Assembly (NCBI GenBank): GCA_020831465.1
Contig: JAFIGI010000057.1
Coordinates: 1 to 45,014 of the forward strand
Length of the DNA stretch: 45,014 nucleotides
Source: Chlamydiales bacterium
GTDB taxonomy: Bacteria; Chlamydiota; Chlamydiia; Chlamydiales; JAAKFR01
Reading direction: 5' to 3'
The notes under the pieces are model-generated. The model was given only the letters and a program-made list of their open reading frames with translations. It had not been told where the DNA came from and searched no databases. Each line of letters opens with the position of its first letter. Position 1 is the stretch's first letter. Of the stretch, positions 33,241-43,926 are shown piece by piece. Both the position numbers and the translations under genes were made by a program.

Positions 33241-35280
33241 TACGACCTCGAATAAAGAGACGGGTTCGTCAAATCCCTTCAATTGCATTGGGGGGACGGG
33301 ACGAAAGGTGAATTTTTCAGGGTCTTTCAAGGCATCGATCGTCCCCCGGCTGACCAAAATCTGCATCGGCTTCGCTGCCGTGCACATCCTAGAAGCGAGA
33401 TTGACATTGGCTCCGATCGCGGTGTAGTTCAGCCGGTTTTCAGCGCCCATATTACCGGTACAGACAGGGCCTGTGTGTATGCCAATCCCGATTTCCAAGC
33501 CTTTTTTCCCTTGTGAGATCTGCCCCTCATTCCACTCTTTAAGCTCTTTTATCATTTGGGTCGCTGCTTCAAGTGCCTGGTCGGCTTGATCCTCCATATC
33601 CAAGGGAGCGCCATAGAGGGCCATGATCTCGTCGCCAACGAATTTATCGACAACACCGTGTGTCTGGTCGATAATCCGGCACATGCTCGTCATGTATTTG
33701 TTGAGCATTTGAATAAGTACTTTGGGAGTAAAGTGCGTTGAGAGGTTGGTGAAACCTCGGATATCGCTAAAGAGAACGGTAACAACACGTTCTTCTCCTC
33801 CAAGCTCAATATCGCTCTTTAAAATCTGCGTGGCGACTTCTTTGGAGACAACTTTATTAAGGGCGCCCCGGATCTTTTCCCGGTCTTGCAAAGCGCCGAC
33901 CATTTTATGGAAAGAGTGGGTTAAAACGGTGACTTCATCCTTTCTCTTATGGACTTCGGGAAGATCGAGGTTTTCGTAGCGTCCCTTTCCGATCTCCTCA
34001 GAGGCAAGGGCGAGCTGGGCGATCGGCTTGGTCATCCTTTTCGAGATACGAGCAAGAAGAAAGATTCCTATAAAAAAAACAATAACTGTAATCAGCAGGA
34101 GATTGCCTGAGATCTTTTGAATCAGGTTTTCGCGCAAATCGCTCATCAGTCTGGGGATGGCAAAGATGAGATCTTCAGGGGTCAGGATCGAAACAATCAG
34201 CGCCCCGACGTTATGGGGTTCCACAAAATAGCGAACACCCTGGTATTCGATCTGATCTAGGTTGAAAGTGCTTGCCTGGAGAATGGATTGCGTTCCGTCA
34301 GGAAAAAAGAGAATTCCTTCGCTCTCTTCAGATGAGAGAAGAATCGGTTTTTGAAGAATGGAGGTCACTTGATGCGCGACTCTTGAAAGAGAAAAACCTA
34401 GCAGGATTCTCAAGTCATCGAGCTTAACGTCTTGTACAAAATCGAGGTAAAAGAGATAGCCGTCATCGCGAAGAAGGAGTTGAGGAAGCCTTGGAATCGG
34501 AATCTCTTGGAGCTCGGGTTTGGTAGGAAAGGCATCCCTGTCGAGAAGAACGTAACCCTCCTCAAAGGTTGGGTCTGTAAGCAGCAGGCCACCCGCCTCC
34601 TCAGGCTTGTCGGCCAGAATGAGGATCATTTCCGCTCTATCGACTAGTTGATCCTGCTTCCATTCCATATACTGATAGAGCTTATCGAGGTTCTTTTCGG
34701 GAGAGAAGAGGGGTTTTAGATCTTTAAATTGTTTAAAGTCGAGGCCGTGAAAAGAATCGGCATCACCTGCGGGATGGAGAAAGTAAAAGAGCTCATTAGT
34801 CTCTCTACGAAATTCATGCAGCTCTGTTGTATACAAACTTCCATCCGGGAGGCGGATGACAAGCCTCTCCTCATCCACTTTCGCCCATTCCGGGATGTAG
34901 AGCGGGGCATTTTCGGGTGCAATGACAACCGTCTCTTTTTGATCGGAAATCTTGATGTAGGCAAGGTCGATTGCGTATTGTAAGATTTCAGCGCCTTTTT
35001 TGCGCAGCGTCTCTTGTTTTCTAATGGCTGCTTCCTCATGTACGATCAGACGGGTTAATCCCTGAAGTTGTGTGACTTGATCGAGGAATTCAGCCGTTAC
35101 CAGAGTCGTGAAAGACAAAAGGATCTTCTTCTCGCTCTCTGAGAATTTTTCCGATAACTTGGCAGCTGCGGTATTGATGTCCCTTTTTATAAATAACCGA
35201 GGAATGAAAAAGCTCAAAATAGCCACCGTTAAGAGGATGGCCCCGATACTCAGAAACAGTTTCGCCCGGATTGTGTGCAT
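33238..35280 (-). CDS. membrane class III adenylate/guanylate cyclase with HAMP domain
   Basis: 680 residues. TM1 at about 8-28, a large extracytoplasmic sensor region (about 35-390), TM2 at about 392-410, a HAMP linker (about 411-465) and a cyclase domain (497-680). Metal-binding D506 (LFSDIRGFT) and D550 (VGDEIMALYG) are present, as are K546 and the transition-state pair N627 and R631 (NVNLASR). The position usually Asp in AIGDxVNLASR, which helps choose adenine, is Ala624, so nucleotide specificity is uncertain. It probably turns an external signal into a cyclic nucleotide. Its TAG stop is the last three bases of the repeat at 33080-33240. Divergent from the RND efflux operon, with about 60 bases between starts. 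Confidence 0.93.
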   Translation of the reverse strand: MHTIRAKLFLSIGAILLTVAILSFFIPRLFIKRDINTAAAKLSEKFSESEKKILLSFTTLVTAEFLDQVTQLQGLTRLIVHEEAAIRKQETLRKKGAEILQYAIDLAYIKISDQKETVVIAPENAPLYIPEWAKVDEERLVIRLPDGSLYTTELHEFRRETNELFYFLHPAGDADSFHGLDFKQFKDLKPLFSPEKNLDKLYQYMEWKQDQLVDRAEMILILADKPEEAGGLLLTDPTFEEGYVLLDRDAFPTKPELQEIPIPRLPQLLLRDDGYLFYLDFVQDVKLDDLRILLGFSLSRVAHQVTSILQKPILLSSEESEGILFFPDGTQSILQASTFNLDQIEYQGVRYFVEPHNVGALIVSILTPEDLIFAIPRLMSDLRENLIQKISGNLLLITVIVFFIGIFLLARISKRMTKPIAQLALASEEIGKGRYENLDLPEVHKRKDEVTVLTHSFHKMVGALQDREKIRGALNKVVSKEVATQILKSDIELGGEERVVTVLFSDIRGFTNLSTHFTPKVLIQMLNKYMTSMCRIIDQTHGVVDKFVGDEIMALYGAPLDMEDQADQALEAATQMIKELKEWNEGQISQGKKGLEIGIGIHTGPVCTGNMGAENRLNYTAIGANVNLASRMCTAAKPMQILVSRGTIDALKDPEKFTFRPVPPMQLKGFDEPVSLFEVV

Positions 35281-35339
35281 TAGTTTTAAGTATAAAACTT
35301 TTGTTGATTTTTTTTGGGAAAGAATGCGATGGGAATGGT

Positions 35340-36464
35340 ATGATCCGCTTTCTATTCACTGCCATTCTTGCTTTCCTACTTGCCGCCTGCGAGCCTGAAA
35401 AAAAAGAGAATCCGCCCGTTACCGTGACCGCTTTTAGGGTCGAACGGGTGACCGTTCCCGCCGATTTTCAATTTGTCGGCGTGGCAAAGAGTTCCCATCC
35501 CGTTGAGATTCGCTCCCGTGTCAAAGGGTATTTGATGAGCATTGACTATATTGAAGGGAGCATGGTCGATCCGGGGCAGCTTCTCTTTCGGATCGAACCC
35601 AGCCAGTTTGAGGCGAGCTTGGAACAGGCGAAGGGAGAGCTTGCACGGCAAGAGGCGATTTTATGGCGCGCGAAGCGGAGTTTAGAGAGGCTTGAGCCTC
35701 TTTACGAGCAAAACGCGGCCAGTCAAAGAGATAGGGATAATGCGCTTGCACAAGTCCTCGCGGGCGAAGCTTCGGTCATCTCGGCCCAGGCGAACGTAAT
35801 CCAAGCCGAATTGAACTTGAGCTACACCTATATCACTTCACCAATCAAAGGGATGACTGCCCGTGCGCGCCATAAAGAGGGGGCGTTGATTATGCCCACT
35901 TCAGATAACTTGTTGACCCTTGTTTCAGTAATTGATCCAATTTGGGTCGATTTTTCGATTTCTGACGACCAACTCTTAGAAGTTAGGGCGCAAGAAAAGA
36001 CCGAAATGCTCATCTTACCGAAAAAAGAGGAATATGTCGCCAGTTTGAAATTGGCCGACGGCTCGATTTTTCCTCATAAAGGCGTAGTCGACTTTGTCTC
36101 TCCGACGCTCGACCCGCAAACAGGCGCGCTGATTGTGCGCGCTCAATTCGATAATCCTGAGGGGATTGTCCTCCCGGGACAGTTTGTCAACGCGATTATC
36201 TCGGGCGCGCAATGGAACCAGGTGATCACTGTTCCTCAAGCCGCAGTCTCTCAAGGGCAAAGGGGGATGTTTGTCTTTGTCGTCGATAGTGACAACAAGG
36301 TTTCCAGAAGACTTATCCAAGTAGGTCCGTGGTATGAGAATTACTGGATTATCGAGCAGGGGCTTGAGCCGGGAGATGTGGTGGTGGTAGAAGGATTGAA
36401 TAAGGTTGAAGAGGGTTCAACCGTAGAGGTAACTTCCATCAGCTCAGCTGAGAAGGGATCATGA
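35340..36464 (+). CDS. RND efflux periplasmic adaptor lipoprotein (AcrA-like)
   Basis: 374 residues from ATG 35340; an upstream in-frame ATG at 35271 would overlap the divergent cyclase start and break the signal. The N-terminus is a lipoprotein signal with lipobox LAAC (Cys17). It has two lipoyl halves ([14 protein letters not shown] with [15 protein letters not shown], and [18 protein letters not shown]) around a coiled-coil hairpin (about 80-160), then a beta barrel and membrane-proximal domain. It bridges the RND pump encoded next (ATGA overlap) and the outer-membrane factor. AcrA/MexA branch. Confidence 0.93.
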   Translation: MIRFLFTAILAFLLAACEPEKKENPPVTVTAFRVERVTVPADFQFVGVAKSSHPVEIRSRVKGYLMSIDYIEGSMVDPGQLLFRIEPSQFEASLEQAKGELARQEAILWRAKRSLERLEPLYEQNAASQRDRDNALAQVLAGEASVISAQANVIQAELNLSYTYITSPIKGMTARARHKEGALIMPTSDNLLTLVSVIDPIWVDFSISDDQLLEVRAQEKTEMLILPKKEEYVASLKLADGSIFPHKGVVDFVSPTLDPQTGALIVRAQFDNPEGIVLPGQFVNAIISGAQWNQVITVPQAAVSQGQRGMFVFVVDSDNKVSRRLIQVGPWYENYWIIEQGLEPGDVVVVEGLNKVEEGSTVEVTSISSAEKGS

Positions 36465-39400
36465 TCTCTAAGTTTTTTTTAGGCCGTCCCGTTTTTGCGT
36501 GCGTACTCTCAATGTTGATTGTGCTGGTCGGGCTTGTCTCCCTCTTCACTCTTCCGATCGAACAATACCCTAACATCGTTCCTCCTCAGGTCCAGGTCTC
36601 GATCAATTATCCGGGAGCGACGGGCGAAGTAATCGCAGATACCGTGGGAGCTCCATTAGAGGCGCAGGTGAACGGCGTCGAAAACATGATCTACATGTAT
36701 TCGCAAAGCTCTTCAGCGGGAAGCTATGTCTTAAACGTCTTTTTCAAGGTTGGAGCCGATATCGATCAAGCATTGAACAATGTCCAGGACAGAGTTGATG
36801 TTGCGATGTCTCAACTCCCGGATGTCGTGCAAAAAGAGGGAATCATCGTCCGAAAGCAGACCCCGACGATTCTGTTGGCTATCGCGGTTGAATCACCGGA
36901 TGGGAGATATGACGATTTGTTCGTGAACAACTATACGGCGATCCATCTTGTGGAAGCGATCCAACGCCTAGAAGGGGTTAGCAATGCAGAGGTGATCAAT
37001 GCCGAGAGTTATGCGATGCGCATCTGGCTGCGCCCGGACAGGATGGCGCAGCTTGGGATTTCTACGACTGACGTGATCGATGCAATCCACGAGCAAAATA
37101 TGGACTATCCGCTCGGCCAGCTCGGGATGCCTCCCGTTTTAGGGGAGGTTCCCCTTACCCTCCCCGTTACTTCTCTCGGGCGTTTGAGCACGCCTGAGGA
37201 ATATGAGCAGATCGTCTTGCGCGCCAATTCCGAAGGCGCAACTGTCACGATCGGCAATGTCGCCACCGTAGAACTTGGAGCGCAAAGCTACATGGTGACG
37301 GGGCAGCTAAACGATAGATCTGCGGCGATCATCGCGGTTTTTCAAGATTACGGATCAAATGCATTGGACGTCGCGGCGGCTGTCAAGAAAACCATGAAGG
37401 AGCTCTCCGCGCGGTTTCCGCCGGGGTTGACCTACTCGATTCCTTATGACACAACGACCTACATTCGCGTTTCCATTGACGAGGTCGAACGGACTTTATT
37501 TGAAGCGGCCATTCTTGTTGCGCTTGTCGTGTTTGTTTTTTTGCAGAGTCTTAGGGCGACTTTGATTCCGGTGATTGCCATGGTCGTTTCGATCATCGGG
37601 ACATTTACCGGAATGCATATTCTCGGTTTCTCCCTCAACACTCTTACCCTCTTCGGATTGGTATTGGCAATCGGGATCGTCGTGGACGACGCGATCGTTG
37701 TGGTAGAGAACGTCGAGCGGAATATGCGCGTGAAAAATCTTAAGGCGTGGGATGCTGCGGTGACGGCTATGCGGGAGGTTTCAGGGCCGATCATCGCGAT
37801 CGTCTTCGTCCTTTGCGCCGTATTCGTCCCTGTTGCGTTTATCGGGGGAGTTGCAGGAGAGCTCTACAAGCAGTTCGCGATCACGATTTCGATTTCCGTG
37901 GTTTTTTCAGGACTGGTTGCCCTGACCTTAAGCCCGGTGCTCGCAGCCTATTTTTTTAAAAAGGAGAGGAAGCAGACAAAGCTCGGTGACTATTTCAACC
38001 GGTTTATGGGGCGCTTAACCAACTTTTACGTCAAAGGGGCGGGCTGGCTCCTTAGCCATTATATCGTCGGCTTGGCGATTTTTCTCCTCGCGCTCGGGGC
38101 GCTTCTCTTTTTGTTCCGAATCGTTCCGACCTCCTTTGTCCCTCAAGAAGATCAAGGATATCTCTTTGCCTTCGGGAATCTCCCCGATCCGGCAAGTTTG
38201 CAACGGACCGAGGAGGTGACGGATCAAGTCGTCCCGATCGTTTTAAAAAATCCTGCCGTCGAGAGTTTTATGGGGCTCTCCGGCTTTAGCTTGATCAACA
38301 ATATTGCGGAAACGCAAGTCGGAACCTATTTTATCAACCTCAAGAGTTGGAATGAGCGTAAGACAGCGCCGATGAAAGCGGAAGGTGTTTTGCATACGCT
38401 CAACGAGGAGTTCCATTCCCTTACGGCTGCGCAGGTCTACGTGATCAATCCCCCGGCTATTCCGGGGATGGGCACGGTAGGGGGTTATGAATTTTGGATC
38501 GTCAATGAGGGGGATGGAAGTGTTCAAGAGTTAGAAGAGGCGACAAACCGGTTTATTGAAGAGGCAGAAAAGCGACCCGAGGTCGGGAAGGTCTTGTCTT
38601 TTCTCCAAACCCACGATATGCAGATCTATGCCGACGTCGACAGGGTAAAAGCGCGGGCGCTCAACGTCCCGATCAAGAGCGTTTACGACACCCTTCAGGC
38701 TCTTTTGGGGTCGGTCTATGTGAACAACTTCAACAAGTACGGTCAAGTCTTTCAAGTGATGGTCCAGGCAGGTCCCGAATACCGCGTCACTTTGGAAGAG
38801 CTGGGGAATATCTTTGTCAAAGCAGATACGGAGCAGATGGTTCCCTTGAAATCTCTTGTCACCTTCCGCTTTGCCGAAGGGCAAAATTTGGTGAGCCGTT
38901 TCAACAACTTTCCTGCGACCAAACTGATCGGGGGACCCGCTCCCGGATACAGCCCCGGGCAAGGAATCAAGGCGCTTGAGGAGGTGGCCAAAGAGGTCCT
39001 GCCTCTCGATATGAACTTCTCTTGGAGCGGGATTGTCTTCGAGGCAAAAACGACAGGTGGATCGGCTCCCCTCGTTTTAGGTGCGGGCTTGCTGCTTGTC
39101 TTTTTGATCATGGCTGCCTTGTATGAGAGGTGGTCGCTCCCGGTTGCGATTCTTTTGGGAGTCCCCTTCGGAATTTTGGGGGCGCTGCTCGCCATCTTGA
39201 TCCGCGGGATTGATAACGACATCTACTTTCAGATCGGTCTTGTGACCTTGATCGCCCTTGCCGCGAAAAATGCGATTTTGATTGTCGAATTCGCGATTGA
39301 GGCGCGCAAAGAGGAGGGGCTTTCGGTAAAAGAGGCAGCCTTGCAGGGGGCGCGCCAGCGGTTTCGGGCGATTTTGATGACCTCGTTTACCTTTATTTTC

Positions 39401-39562
39401 GGCGTCCTCCCCCTTGTGATCAGTACGGGTGCGGGGGCTGCAAGCCGCCACTCGGTCGGAACAGGAGTGATGGGAGGAATGCTTTTTGCAACCCTTTTCG
39501 GGATCTTCTTCATCCCCCTATTTTATTTTCTGCTAGATAGAAGGAAAGATGAGAAGCGTTAA
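36461..39562 (+). CDS. RND multidrug efflux transporter, HAE1 family (AcrB-like)
   Basis: 1033 residues, the usual length for HAE1 pumps. It starts [19 protein letters not shown], a classic N-terminus. Twelve transmembrane helices with two large periplasmic loops. The proton-relay residues are present: D409 and D410 in [18 protein letters not shown] (TM4) and K936 in [13 protein letters not shown] (TM10). It probably exports amphiphilic drugs, detergents or bile-like compounds by proton antiport. Middle gene of adaptor-pump-OMF; overlaps the adaptor by 4 bases and the OMF by 14. Confidence 0.97.
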   Translation: MISKFFLGRPVFACVLSMLIVLVGLVSLFTLPIEQYPNIVPPQVQVSINYPGATGEVIADTVGAPLEAQVNGVENMIYMYSQSSSAGSYVLNVFFKVGADIDQALNNVQDRVDVAMSQLPDVVQKEGIIVRKQTPTILLAIAVESPDGRYDDLFVNNYTAIHLVEAIQRLEGVSNAEVINAESYAMRIWLRPDRMAQLGISTTDVIDAIHEQNMDYPLGQLGMPPVLGEVPLTLPVTSLGRLSTPEEYEQIVLRANSEGATVTIGNVATVELGAQSYMVTGQLNDRSAAIIAVFQDYGSNALDVAAAVKKTMKELSARFPPGLTYSIPYDTTTYIRVSIDEVERTLFEAAILVALVVFVFLQSLRATLIPVIAMVVSIIGTFTGMHILGFSLNTLTLFGLVLAIGIVVDDAIVVVENVERNMRVKNLKAWDAAVTAMREVSGPIIAIVFVLCAVFVPVAFIGGVAGELYKQFAITISISVVFSGLVALTLSPVLAAYFFKKERKQTKLGDYFNRFMGRLTNFYVKGAGWLLSHYIVGLAIFLLALGALLFLFRIVPTSFVPQEDQGYLFAFGNLPDPASLQRTEEVTDQVVPIVLKNPAVESFMGLSGFSLINNIAETQVGTYFINLKSWNERKTAPMKAEGVLHTLNEEFHSLTAAQVYVINPPAIPGMGTVGGYEFWIVNEGDGSVQELEEATNRFIEEAEKRPEVGKVLSFLQTHDMQIYADVDRVKARALNVPIKSVYDTLQALLGSVYVNNFNKYGQVFQVMVQAGPEYRVTLEELGNIFVKADTEQMVPLKSLVTFRFAEGQNLVSRFNNFPATKLIGGPAPGYSPGQGIKALEEVAKEVLPLDMNFSWSGIVFEAKTTGGSAPLVLGAGLLLVFLIMAALYERWSLPVAILLGVPFGILGALLAILIRGIDNDIYFQIGLVTLIALAAKNAILIVEFAIEARKEEGLSVKEAALQGARQRFRAILMTSFTFIFGVLPLVISTGAGAASRHSVGTGVMGGMLFATLFGIFFIPLFYFLLDRRKDEKR

Positions 39563-40958
39563 ATTAATCGTATTATGCGTGTTGTTGGCAGGCTGTAATC
39601 TCGCTCCCCGCTATCAGCGTCCCTGCATGGAGATTCCTTGCTGCTGGCGGTTCGAAAACGACGGAGGATCGACATGCTGCAATATCCGCTGGTGGGAGGA
39701 GTTGGGCGATCCCATACTTAACGCTCTAATTGTCCAAGCTCTTGAAAACAACAGAGATTTGAAAACGGCGATCTGGCGTGTCTGCGAATTTTATGGGCGG
39801 TATCAAGTTGCGACCTCCAAACTTTTTCCGCAGATCAATTTGAGCGGATCTGCTGTTGTGGAAAAGTTCCCTGCTTCAAGCTTTATTCCTCCCTCGTTCG
39901 ATCCGATCACGCCTATCTACCAATACCAATTTAACCTCGGCTATGAAATTGATTTCTGGGGGCGTGTGCGGAATATGTCGCTCTCAGCTTATGAAGAGCT
40001 GCTCGCGGAGGTAGAGAATCGCAGGACGGTCGTTCTGACGCTTGTTTCGGAGGTTTCCAACTCTTACATCCGGCTGCGCGGCCTTGATCGTGAGCTTGTC
40101 ATTGCCAGAGCGACAGAGGCGGATCGAGAAGAGTATGTGAAACTCGCGCGCTTAAGATTTGAAGGAGGCCTGACCTCTCAGATCGAAGTCGAGCAGGCAA
40201 TCTCGGTGCTGGAAGAGACGCGGGCAGCTATCGTGATGTTGGAGACGAGGATTTCTATCGAAGAGGATTTGCTGAGCGTTCTTTTGGGAGAGCCGCCGAC
40301 ATGCATTATGCGCGGGCTTGCCGTCAACGAATTTTGCCTTCCGCCCTGCATTCCGGCAGGACTTCCTTCAGATTTACTTGAGAGACGTCCTGACATCATC
40401 GCCGCAGAGCGGGAATTGATCGCGGCCAACGCACGTATCGGCGTCGCGCGTGCCGAATTTTTTCCGCAAATTTCACTGGTCGGCGCTTTTGGGGGAGAGA
40501 GTTTCAAGTTGAGCGAGCTTTTTACGAAAAGCGCTCGAGCCTGGGCGATCGGCGGGGAGTTTATGCAGACGATTTTTGCGGGGGGCCGTCTGGTCGGCCA
40601 GCTGAATAGTTCTATTGCCGTTTATCGACAGCTGCTCTTTAGTTACGAACAAACGATTCTGGAAGCCTTTAGGGAGGTGAGCGATGCTCTCGTCTCCCAT
40701 AAAAATTCGATCGAACTTGTTCAAGTGGAAAAAAAGCGGGTTGCGGCCGTTGCCGAGTATCTTAAGCTCGCATGGCTTCGCTATTACAACGGGGAGACCG
40801 ACTACTTGACCGTTTTAGACGCGGAACGTCAGCTCTTTTTGGCGCAAATCGATTTAACTAAAGCCCAAACCGATGTCTTTTTGTCGCTCGTCGCGATCTA
40901 TAAAGCCGTCGGCGGAGGCTGGGTTTGGGAGGCGGATGCGTGCTTAGTTACAAAGTAG
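39549..40958 (+). CDS. outer-membrane efflux lipoprotein (NodT/OprM-like) of the RND pump
   Basis: 469 residues, lipobox LAGC (Cys16) followed by NLAPRYQRP. Two OEP repeats follow, with [20 protein letters not shown] at the repeat boundary and a C-terminal [14 protein letters not shown] / [11 protein letters not shown] helix pair. Four cysteines near the N-terminus of the mature protein ([10 protein letters not shown] and STCCNIRWW) are unusual and might form disulfides in the periplasm. Third gene of the RND operon, start inside the pump gene. The same length as, but clearly different from, the outer-membrane factor at 14293, so each pump has its own channel. Confidence 0.94.
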   Translation: MRSVKLIVLCVLLAGCNLAPRYQRPCMEIPCCWRFENDGGSTCCNIRWWEELGDPILNALIVQALENNRDLKTAIWRVCEFYGRYQVATSKLFPQINLSGSAVVEKFPASSFIPPSFDPITPIYQYQFNLGYEIDFWGRVRNMSLSAYEELLAEVENRRTVVLTLVSEVSNSYIRLRGLDRELVIARATEADREEYVKLARLRFEGGLTSQIEVEQAISVLEETRAAIVMLETRISIEEDLLSVLLGEPPTCIMRGLAVNEFCLPPCIPAGLPSDLLERRPDIIAAERELIAANARIGVARAEFFPQISLVGAFGGESFKLSELFTKSARAWAIGGEFMQTIFAGGRLVGQLNSSIAVYRQLLFSYEQTILEAFREVSDALVSHKNSIELVQVEKKRVAAVAEYLKLAWLRYYNGETDYLTVLDAERQLFLAQIDLTKAQTDVFLSLVAIYKAVGGGWVWEADACLVTK

Positions 40959-41266
40959 AATCGGCTGAGCAAGCCGTTTCGGCGATCCAGTCGGGGCAGA
41001 GGATTTTCATCCAAGGGGCGAAAGCCTTAATCAGCATCGCCCATCCTGAAGACCGGGAGCATTTATACACGAACAACCTGAAGAATTGGTTTTTGGCTGC
41101 GCCGGACATTCCGGATTTTGATCCCGCCTGCATCGCCCAACTTACTGAAGTTGGGCTGCTTCGCCGCCGCTTCGCTGAATCAAACTCCGGGCGCCGGCTT
41201 TGCCAAATTCCCAACTCTTCAGGTTGTTTGTGTATAGAAAAAGAATGGAGGGAACTGAAAAGATGA
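40940..41266 (+). pseudogene. internally deleted acetyl-CoA hydrolase / CoA-transferase remnant
   Basis: From GTG 40940 (GGGAGG 8 nt upstream) about 108 codons are open. Residues 5-24 ([20 protein letters not shown]) match the N-terminal start of the acetyl-CoA hydrolase/4-hydroxybutyrate CoA-transferase family. Immediately afterwards comes ALISIAHPEDREHLY, which matches the C-terminal end of the same family (usually RARALISIAHPxFREEL). About 380 residues between them are gone, so the catalytic Glu and CoA site are absent. The tail after residue 45 is unrelated. The open frame ends in ATGA with ppsA, so it may survive as a translated leader. Function as an enzyme is excluded. Confidence 0.65.
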
Positions 41267-43677
41267 GCCGCTATGTCTTATGGTTTGACAAGATTGGGAT
41301 TGACGACGTGCCCCTAGTCGGAGGGAAAAACGCCTCGCTAGGGGAAATGTATCGCCGCTTGAGTCGCAAAGGGATACGTGTTCCCAACGGATTCGCAGTT
41401 ACTGCTGAGGCTTACAAGGCCTTATTAGTAGAAACAGAAGCTCTCCGTGCGTTGAAAGCCGCTTTGAAAGGAGTCGATTTGCGCAGTTCAAAGGCTCTCG
41501 AAGAGGTTGGGAAGGAGGCCCGCGAGATTATTCTAGCCTGCCCTTTCCCAGCCGAGATAGAGGAGGAGATCGCAACAGCCTACGAAGCCCTCTCGAAGCA
41601 GTACCGTATGAAGCGCGCCGACGTCGCCGTCCGTTCTTCCGCAACTGCCGAAGACCTGCCCGAAGCGAGCTTTGCCGGCCAGCAGGAGAGTTTTCTCAAT
41701 ATTAAGGGGGAGAAAAACCTGCTCCAAGCGTGCAAGCGCTGCTTCGCTTCGCTCTTTACGAACCGCGCGATTGCTTATAGGGAAGACCGCGGCTTCGACC
41801 ACTTCGAGGTTTTCCTTTCCATCGGCGTGCAGAAGATGGTCCGTTCCGACGAGGCGTCGGCAGGTGTGATGTTTACCCTTGATCCTGAGAGCGGGTTCCG
41901 CAATGTTGTCTACATTACCGGAAGTTTCGGACTTGGGGAGAGCGTTGTGCAAGGGGCCGTAAATCCCGACGAGTTTTACGTCTTCAAACCCACATTGAAA
42001 AAAGGATTCAAGCCGATCATCGATCAACGCCTTGGAAGCAAGGAGACCAAGATGATCTACCGCTCCGACGGGATCAAAAAGATTATGACTCCCAGAAGCG
42101 ACCAGAATACCTTTTGCCTGACCGAAGAGGAGGTCCTCCAGCTTGCTAAGTGGGCAGTTGTAATAGAAGAGCATTATACCCGAAAACACGGCAAATGGAT
42201 GCCTATGGATATCGAGTGGGCCAAAGATGGGCAAACCGGAGAGCTCTTTATCGTTCAGGCCCGTGCTGAAACCGTCCAATCGAGGCGCGACGTCCAGATT
42301 ATCGAAGAATACCGCCTCAAGGAAAAGGGAAAAGAGCTCGCTGTCGGCAGAAGCGTCGGAAACAAGATAGCCAACGGGACAGCTTGTGTGATCAAGGAGA
42401 TCAAAGAGAGCGGGAAGTTTAAGGAGGGGGATGTGCTCGTCACCGACATGACCGATCCCGATTGGGTGCCGATCATGCGTATCGCCTCCGCAATCGTAAC
42501 AGACAGAGGAGGAAGGACTTCCCATGCCGCGATCGTTAGCCGCGAGCTCGGCCTTCCCTGCATCGTAGGGACGAACAATGCGACCGAATCGGTCAAAAAC
42601 GGTAAAGAGATTACGATCGATTGTTCTCAAGGAGAGAAGGGGATTGTCTACGAAGGGGCGCTTGAATTTGCCATCAATACCATAGATGTGAAAAAGATCC
42701 CCAAGCCTAAAACTCAGGTGATGATCAACATCGGCTACCCCGGCTCCGCCTTTGAGCTTAGTTTTCTTCCCTCCGACGGGGTAGGACTTGCCCGTGAGGA
42801 GTTTATCGTAACCGATTCGATCAAAATCCACCCCATGGCCCTTGTCGACTTCGAGTCTGTCAAAGACCACAAAATACGCAAGCAGATCGAAGAGCTGACC
42901 GCAGGTTATAAGGACAAGAGATCCTATTTTGTCGACCGCCTTTCCATGGGAGTCGGAGTGATCGCCGCTGCCTTTTATCCTAGGGATGTGATTTTCCGCT
43001 TTAGCGACTTCAAAACCAACGAATACGCAAATCTGATCGGCGGGGAATACTTCGAGCCTAAGGAGGAGAACCCCATGATCGGATGGCGAGGAGCCTCCCG
43101 CTATTATAAAGAGGGGTACAAGGAGGGATTCGCGCTTGAGTGCCAAGCGATTCGAAAAGTGCGCGAGACATTCGGCCTTAACAACCTGAAGGTGATGGTT
43201 CCCGTCTGCCGCACCCCCGAAGAGGGAAAGAAGGTATTGAAAATCATGGAGCAAAACGGTTTAAAGCAAGGAAAGAACGGGCTTGAGGTATACGTCATGT
43301 GCGAACTTCCCAGCAACGTTATCCTGGCCGACCGATTTTGCGAGATATTCGACGGATTCAGCATCGGCAGCAACGACCTCACCCAGATGACCCTTGCCGT
43401 CGACCGCGACAGCGAGCTTGTTGCGGACATCTATGATGAGCGCAACGAAGCCGTCAAGCGTTTCATCCTTCTTGCGATTACCGAAGCCAAAAAGCAGAAG
43501 CGGAAAATCGGCATTTGCGGCGACGCGCCTTCGACCTATCCGGAGTTCGCTGCCTTTCTCGTCGATTGCGGGATCGACAGCATCAGCCTGAGTCCTGATG
43601 CCGTGATCCGCATGCGCACGGAAATCTCCAAACACGAACAGAAAAAAGGAGCCAAGCATCACTCGCCCTCTCTCTGA
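41263..43677 (+). CDS. ppsA: phosphoenolpyruvate synthase
   Basis: 804 residues from ATG 41263 (MSRYVLWFDKIG), with GGAGGGAA upstream; ATG 41245 is less likely. Converts pyruvate and ATP to PEP, AMP and phosphate for gluconeogenesis. The N-terminal ATP-grasp (about 18-340) has VPLVGGKNASLGEM and VRSSATAEDLPEASFAGQQ. The swivelling domain has phospho-His421 (GGRTSHAAIVSREL), the same position as in E. coli PpsA. The C-terminal PEP-binding barrel has MVPVCRTPEEGKK, IGSNDLTQMTL and C752 in GICGDAPS. The TGA stop lies within the 5-bp duplication flanking the MITE-like element at 43680. Coupled by ATGA to the CoA-transferase remnant. Confidence 0.96.
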   Translation: MSRYVLWFDKIGIDDVPLVGGKNASLGEMYRRLSRKGIRVPNGFAVTAEAYKALLVETEALRALKAALKGVDLRSSKALEEVGKEAREIILACPFPAEIEEEIATAYEALSKQYRMKRADVAVRSSATAEDLPEASFAGQQESFLNIKGEKNLLQACKRCFASLFTNRAIAYREDRGFDHFEVFLSIGVQKMVRSDEASAGVMFTLDPESGFRNVVYITGSFGLGESVVQGAVNPDEFYVFKPTLKKGFKPIIDQRLGSKETKMIYRSDGIKKIMTPRSDQNTFCLTEEEVLQLAKWAVVIEEHYTRKHGKWMPMDIEWAKDGQTGELFIVQARAETVQSRRDVQIIEEYRLKEKGKELAVGRSVGNKIANGTACVIKEIKESGKFKEGDVLVTDMTDPDWVPIMRIASAIVTDRGGRTSHAAIVSRELGLPCIVGTNNATESVKNGKEITIDCSQGEKGIVYEGALEFAINTIDVKKIPKPKTQVMINIGYPGSAFELSFLPSDGVGLAREEFIVTDSIKIHPMALVDFESVKDHKIRKQIEELTAGYKDKRSYFVDRLSMGVGVIAAAFYPRDVIFRFSDFKTNEYANLIGGEYFEPKEENPMIGWRGASRYYKEGYKEGFALECQAIRKVRETFGLNNLKVMVPVCRTPEEGKKVLKIMEQNGLKQGKNGLEVYVMCELPSNVILADRFCEIFDGFSIGSNDLTQMTLAVDRDSELVADIYDERNEAVKRFILLAITEAKKQKRKIGICGDAPSTYPEFAAFLVDCGIDSISLSPDAVIRMRTEISKHEQKKGAKHHSPSL

Positions 43678-43679
43678 TA

Positions 43680-43842
43680 ACCTGAGTTTTGGGTATTTCT
43701 TCCTCGCCTTCAGGGACTTTACTTGCATCTCTTGTGCTTTTCGGATTCGCAAAGGGTCTTTGGCCATTTGCTTCACCCGAAAATCCCAAGATCTACGTCG
43801 CAAACTCCTCTAAATCCGAGGAAGACAACCCAAAACTCAGGT
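43680..43842. mobile_element. MITE-like element with long inverted repeats and a 5-bp target duplication
   Basis: The ends are ACCTGAGTTTTGGGT (43680) and its reverse complement ending at 43842; the arms stay complementary for about 27 bases, with a short mismatch, down to CTTCCTCG/CGAGGAAG. A second, imperfect inverted repeat lies inside (TTTTCGG...GCAAA around 43737-43790). The direct repeat TGATA flanks both sides (43675-43679 and 43843-43847), as expected of a target-site duplication. No transposase is encoded. It differs from the TAGCAG repeat family and seems to have inserted at the ppsA stop codon. Confidence 0.75.
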
Positions 43843-43926
43843 TGATAACTTGCTCACCCCCTGTTGTTCAATCACCTTACGCAAAAAACGAAGGATATGC
43901 CGAGAATTGTCATGAAGTTTTTTGAG

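Noticed and set aside
41150..41222. Hairpin formed by CTGAAGTTGGG and CCCAACTCTTCAG before ppsA
   Set aside because: It lies inside the remnant frame, with a large loop and a bulge; no T run. Probably a chance or degenerate structure.
41533..43254. 573-codon open frame on the minus strand opposite ppsA
   Set aside because: It lies wholly inside the strongly supported ppsA gene and has no recognisable domain. Its length is explained by codon bias of the sense strand.
43261..43803. 180-codon minus-strand open frame spanning the ppsA end and the MITE-like element
   Set aside because: It is antisense to ppsA and runs through the inverted repeats; there is no family resemblance and no ribosome site.
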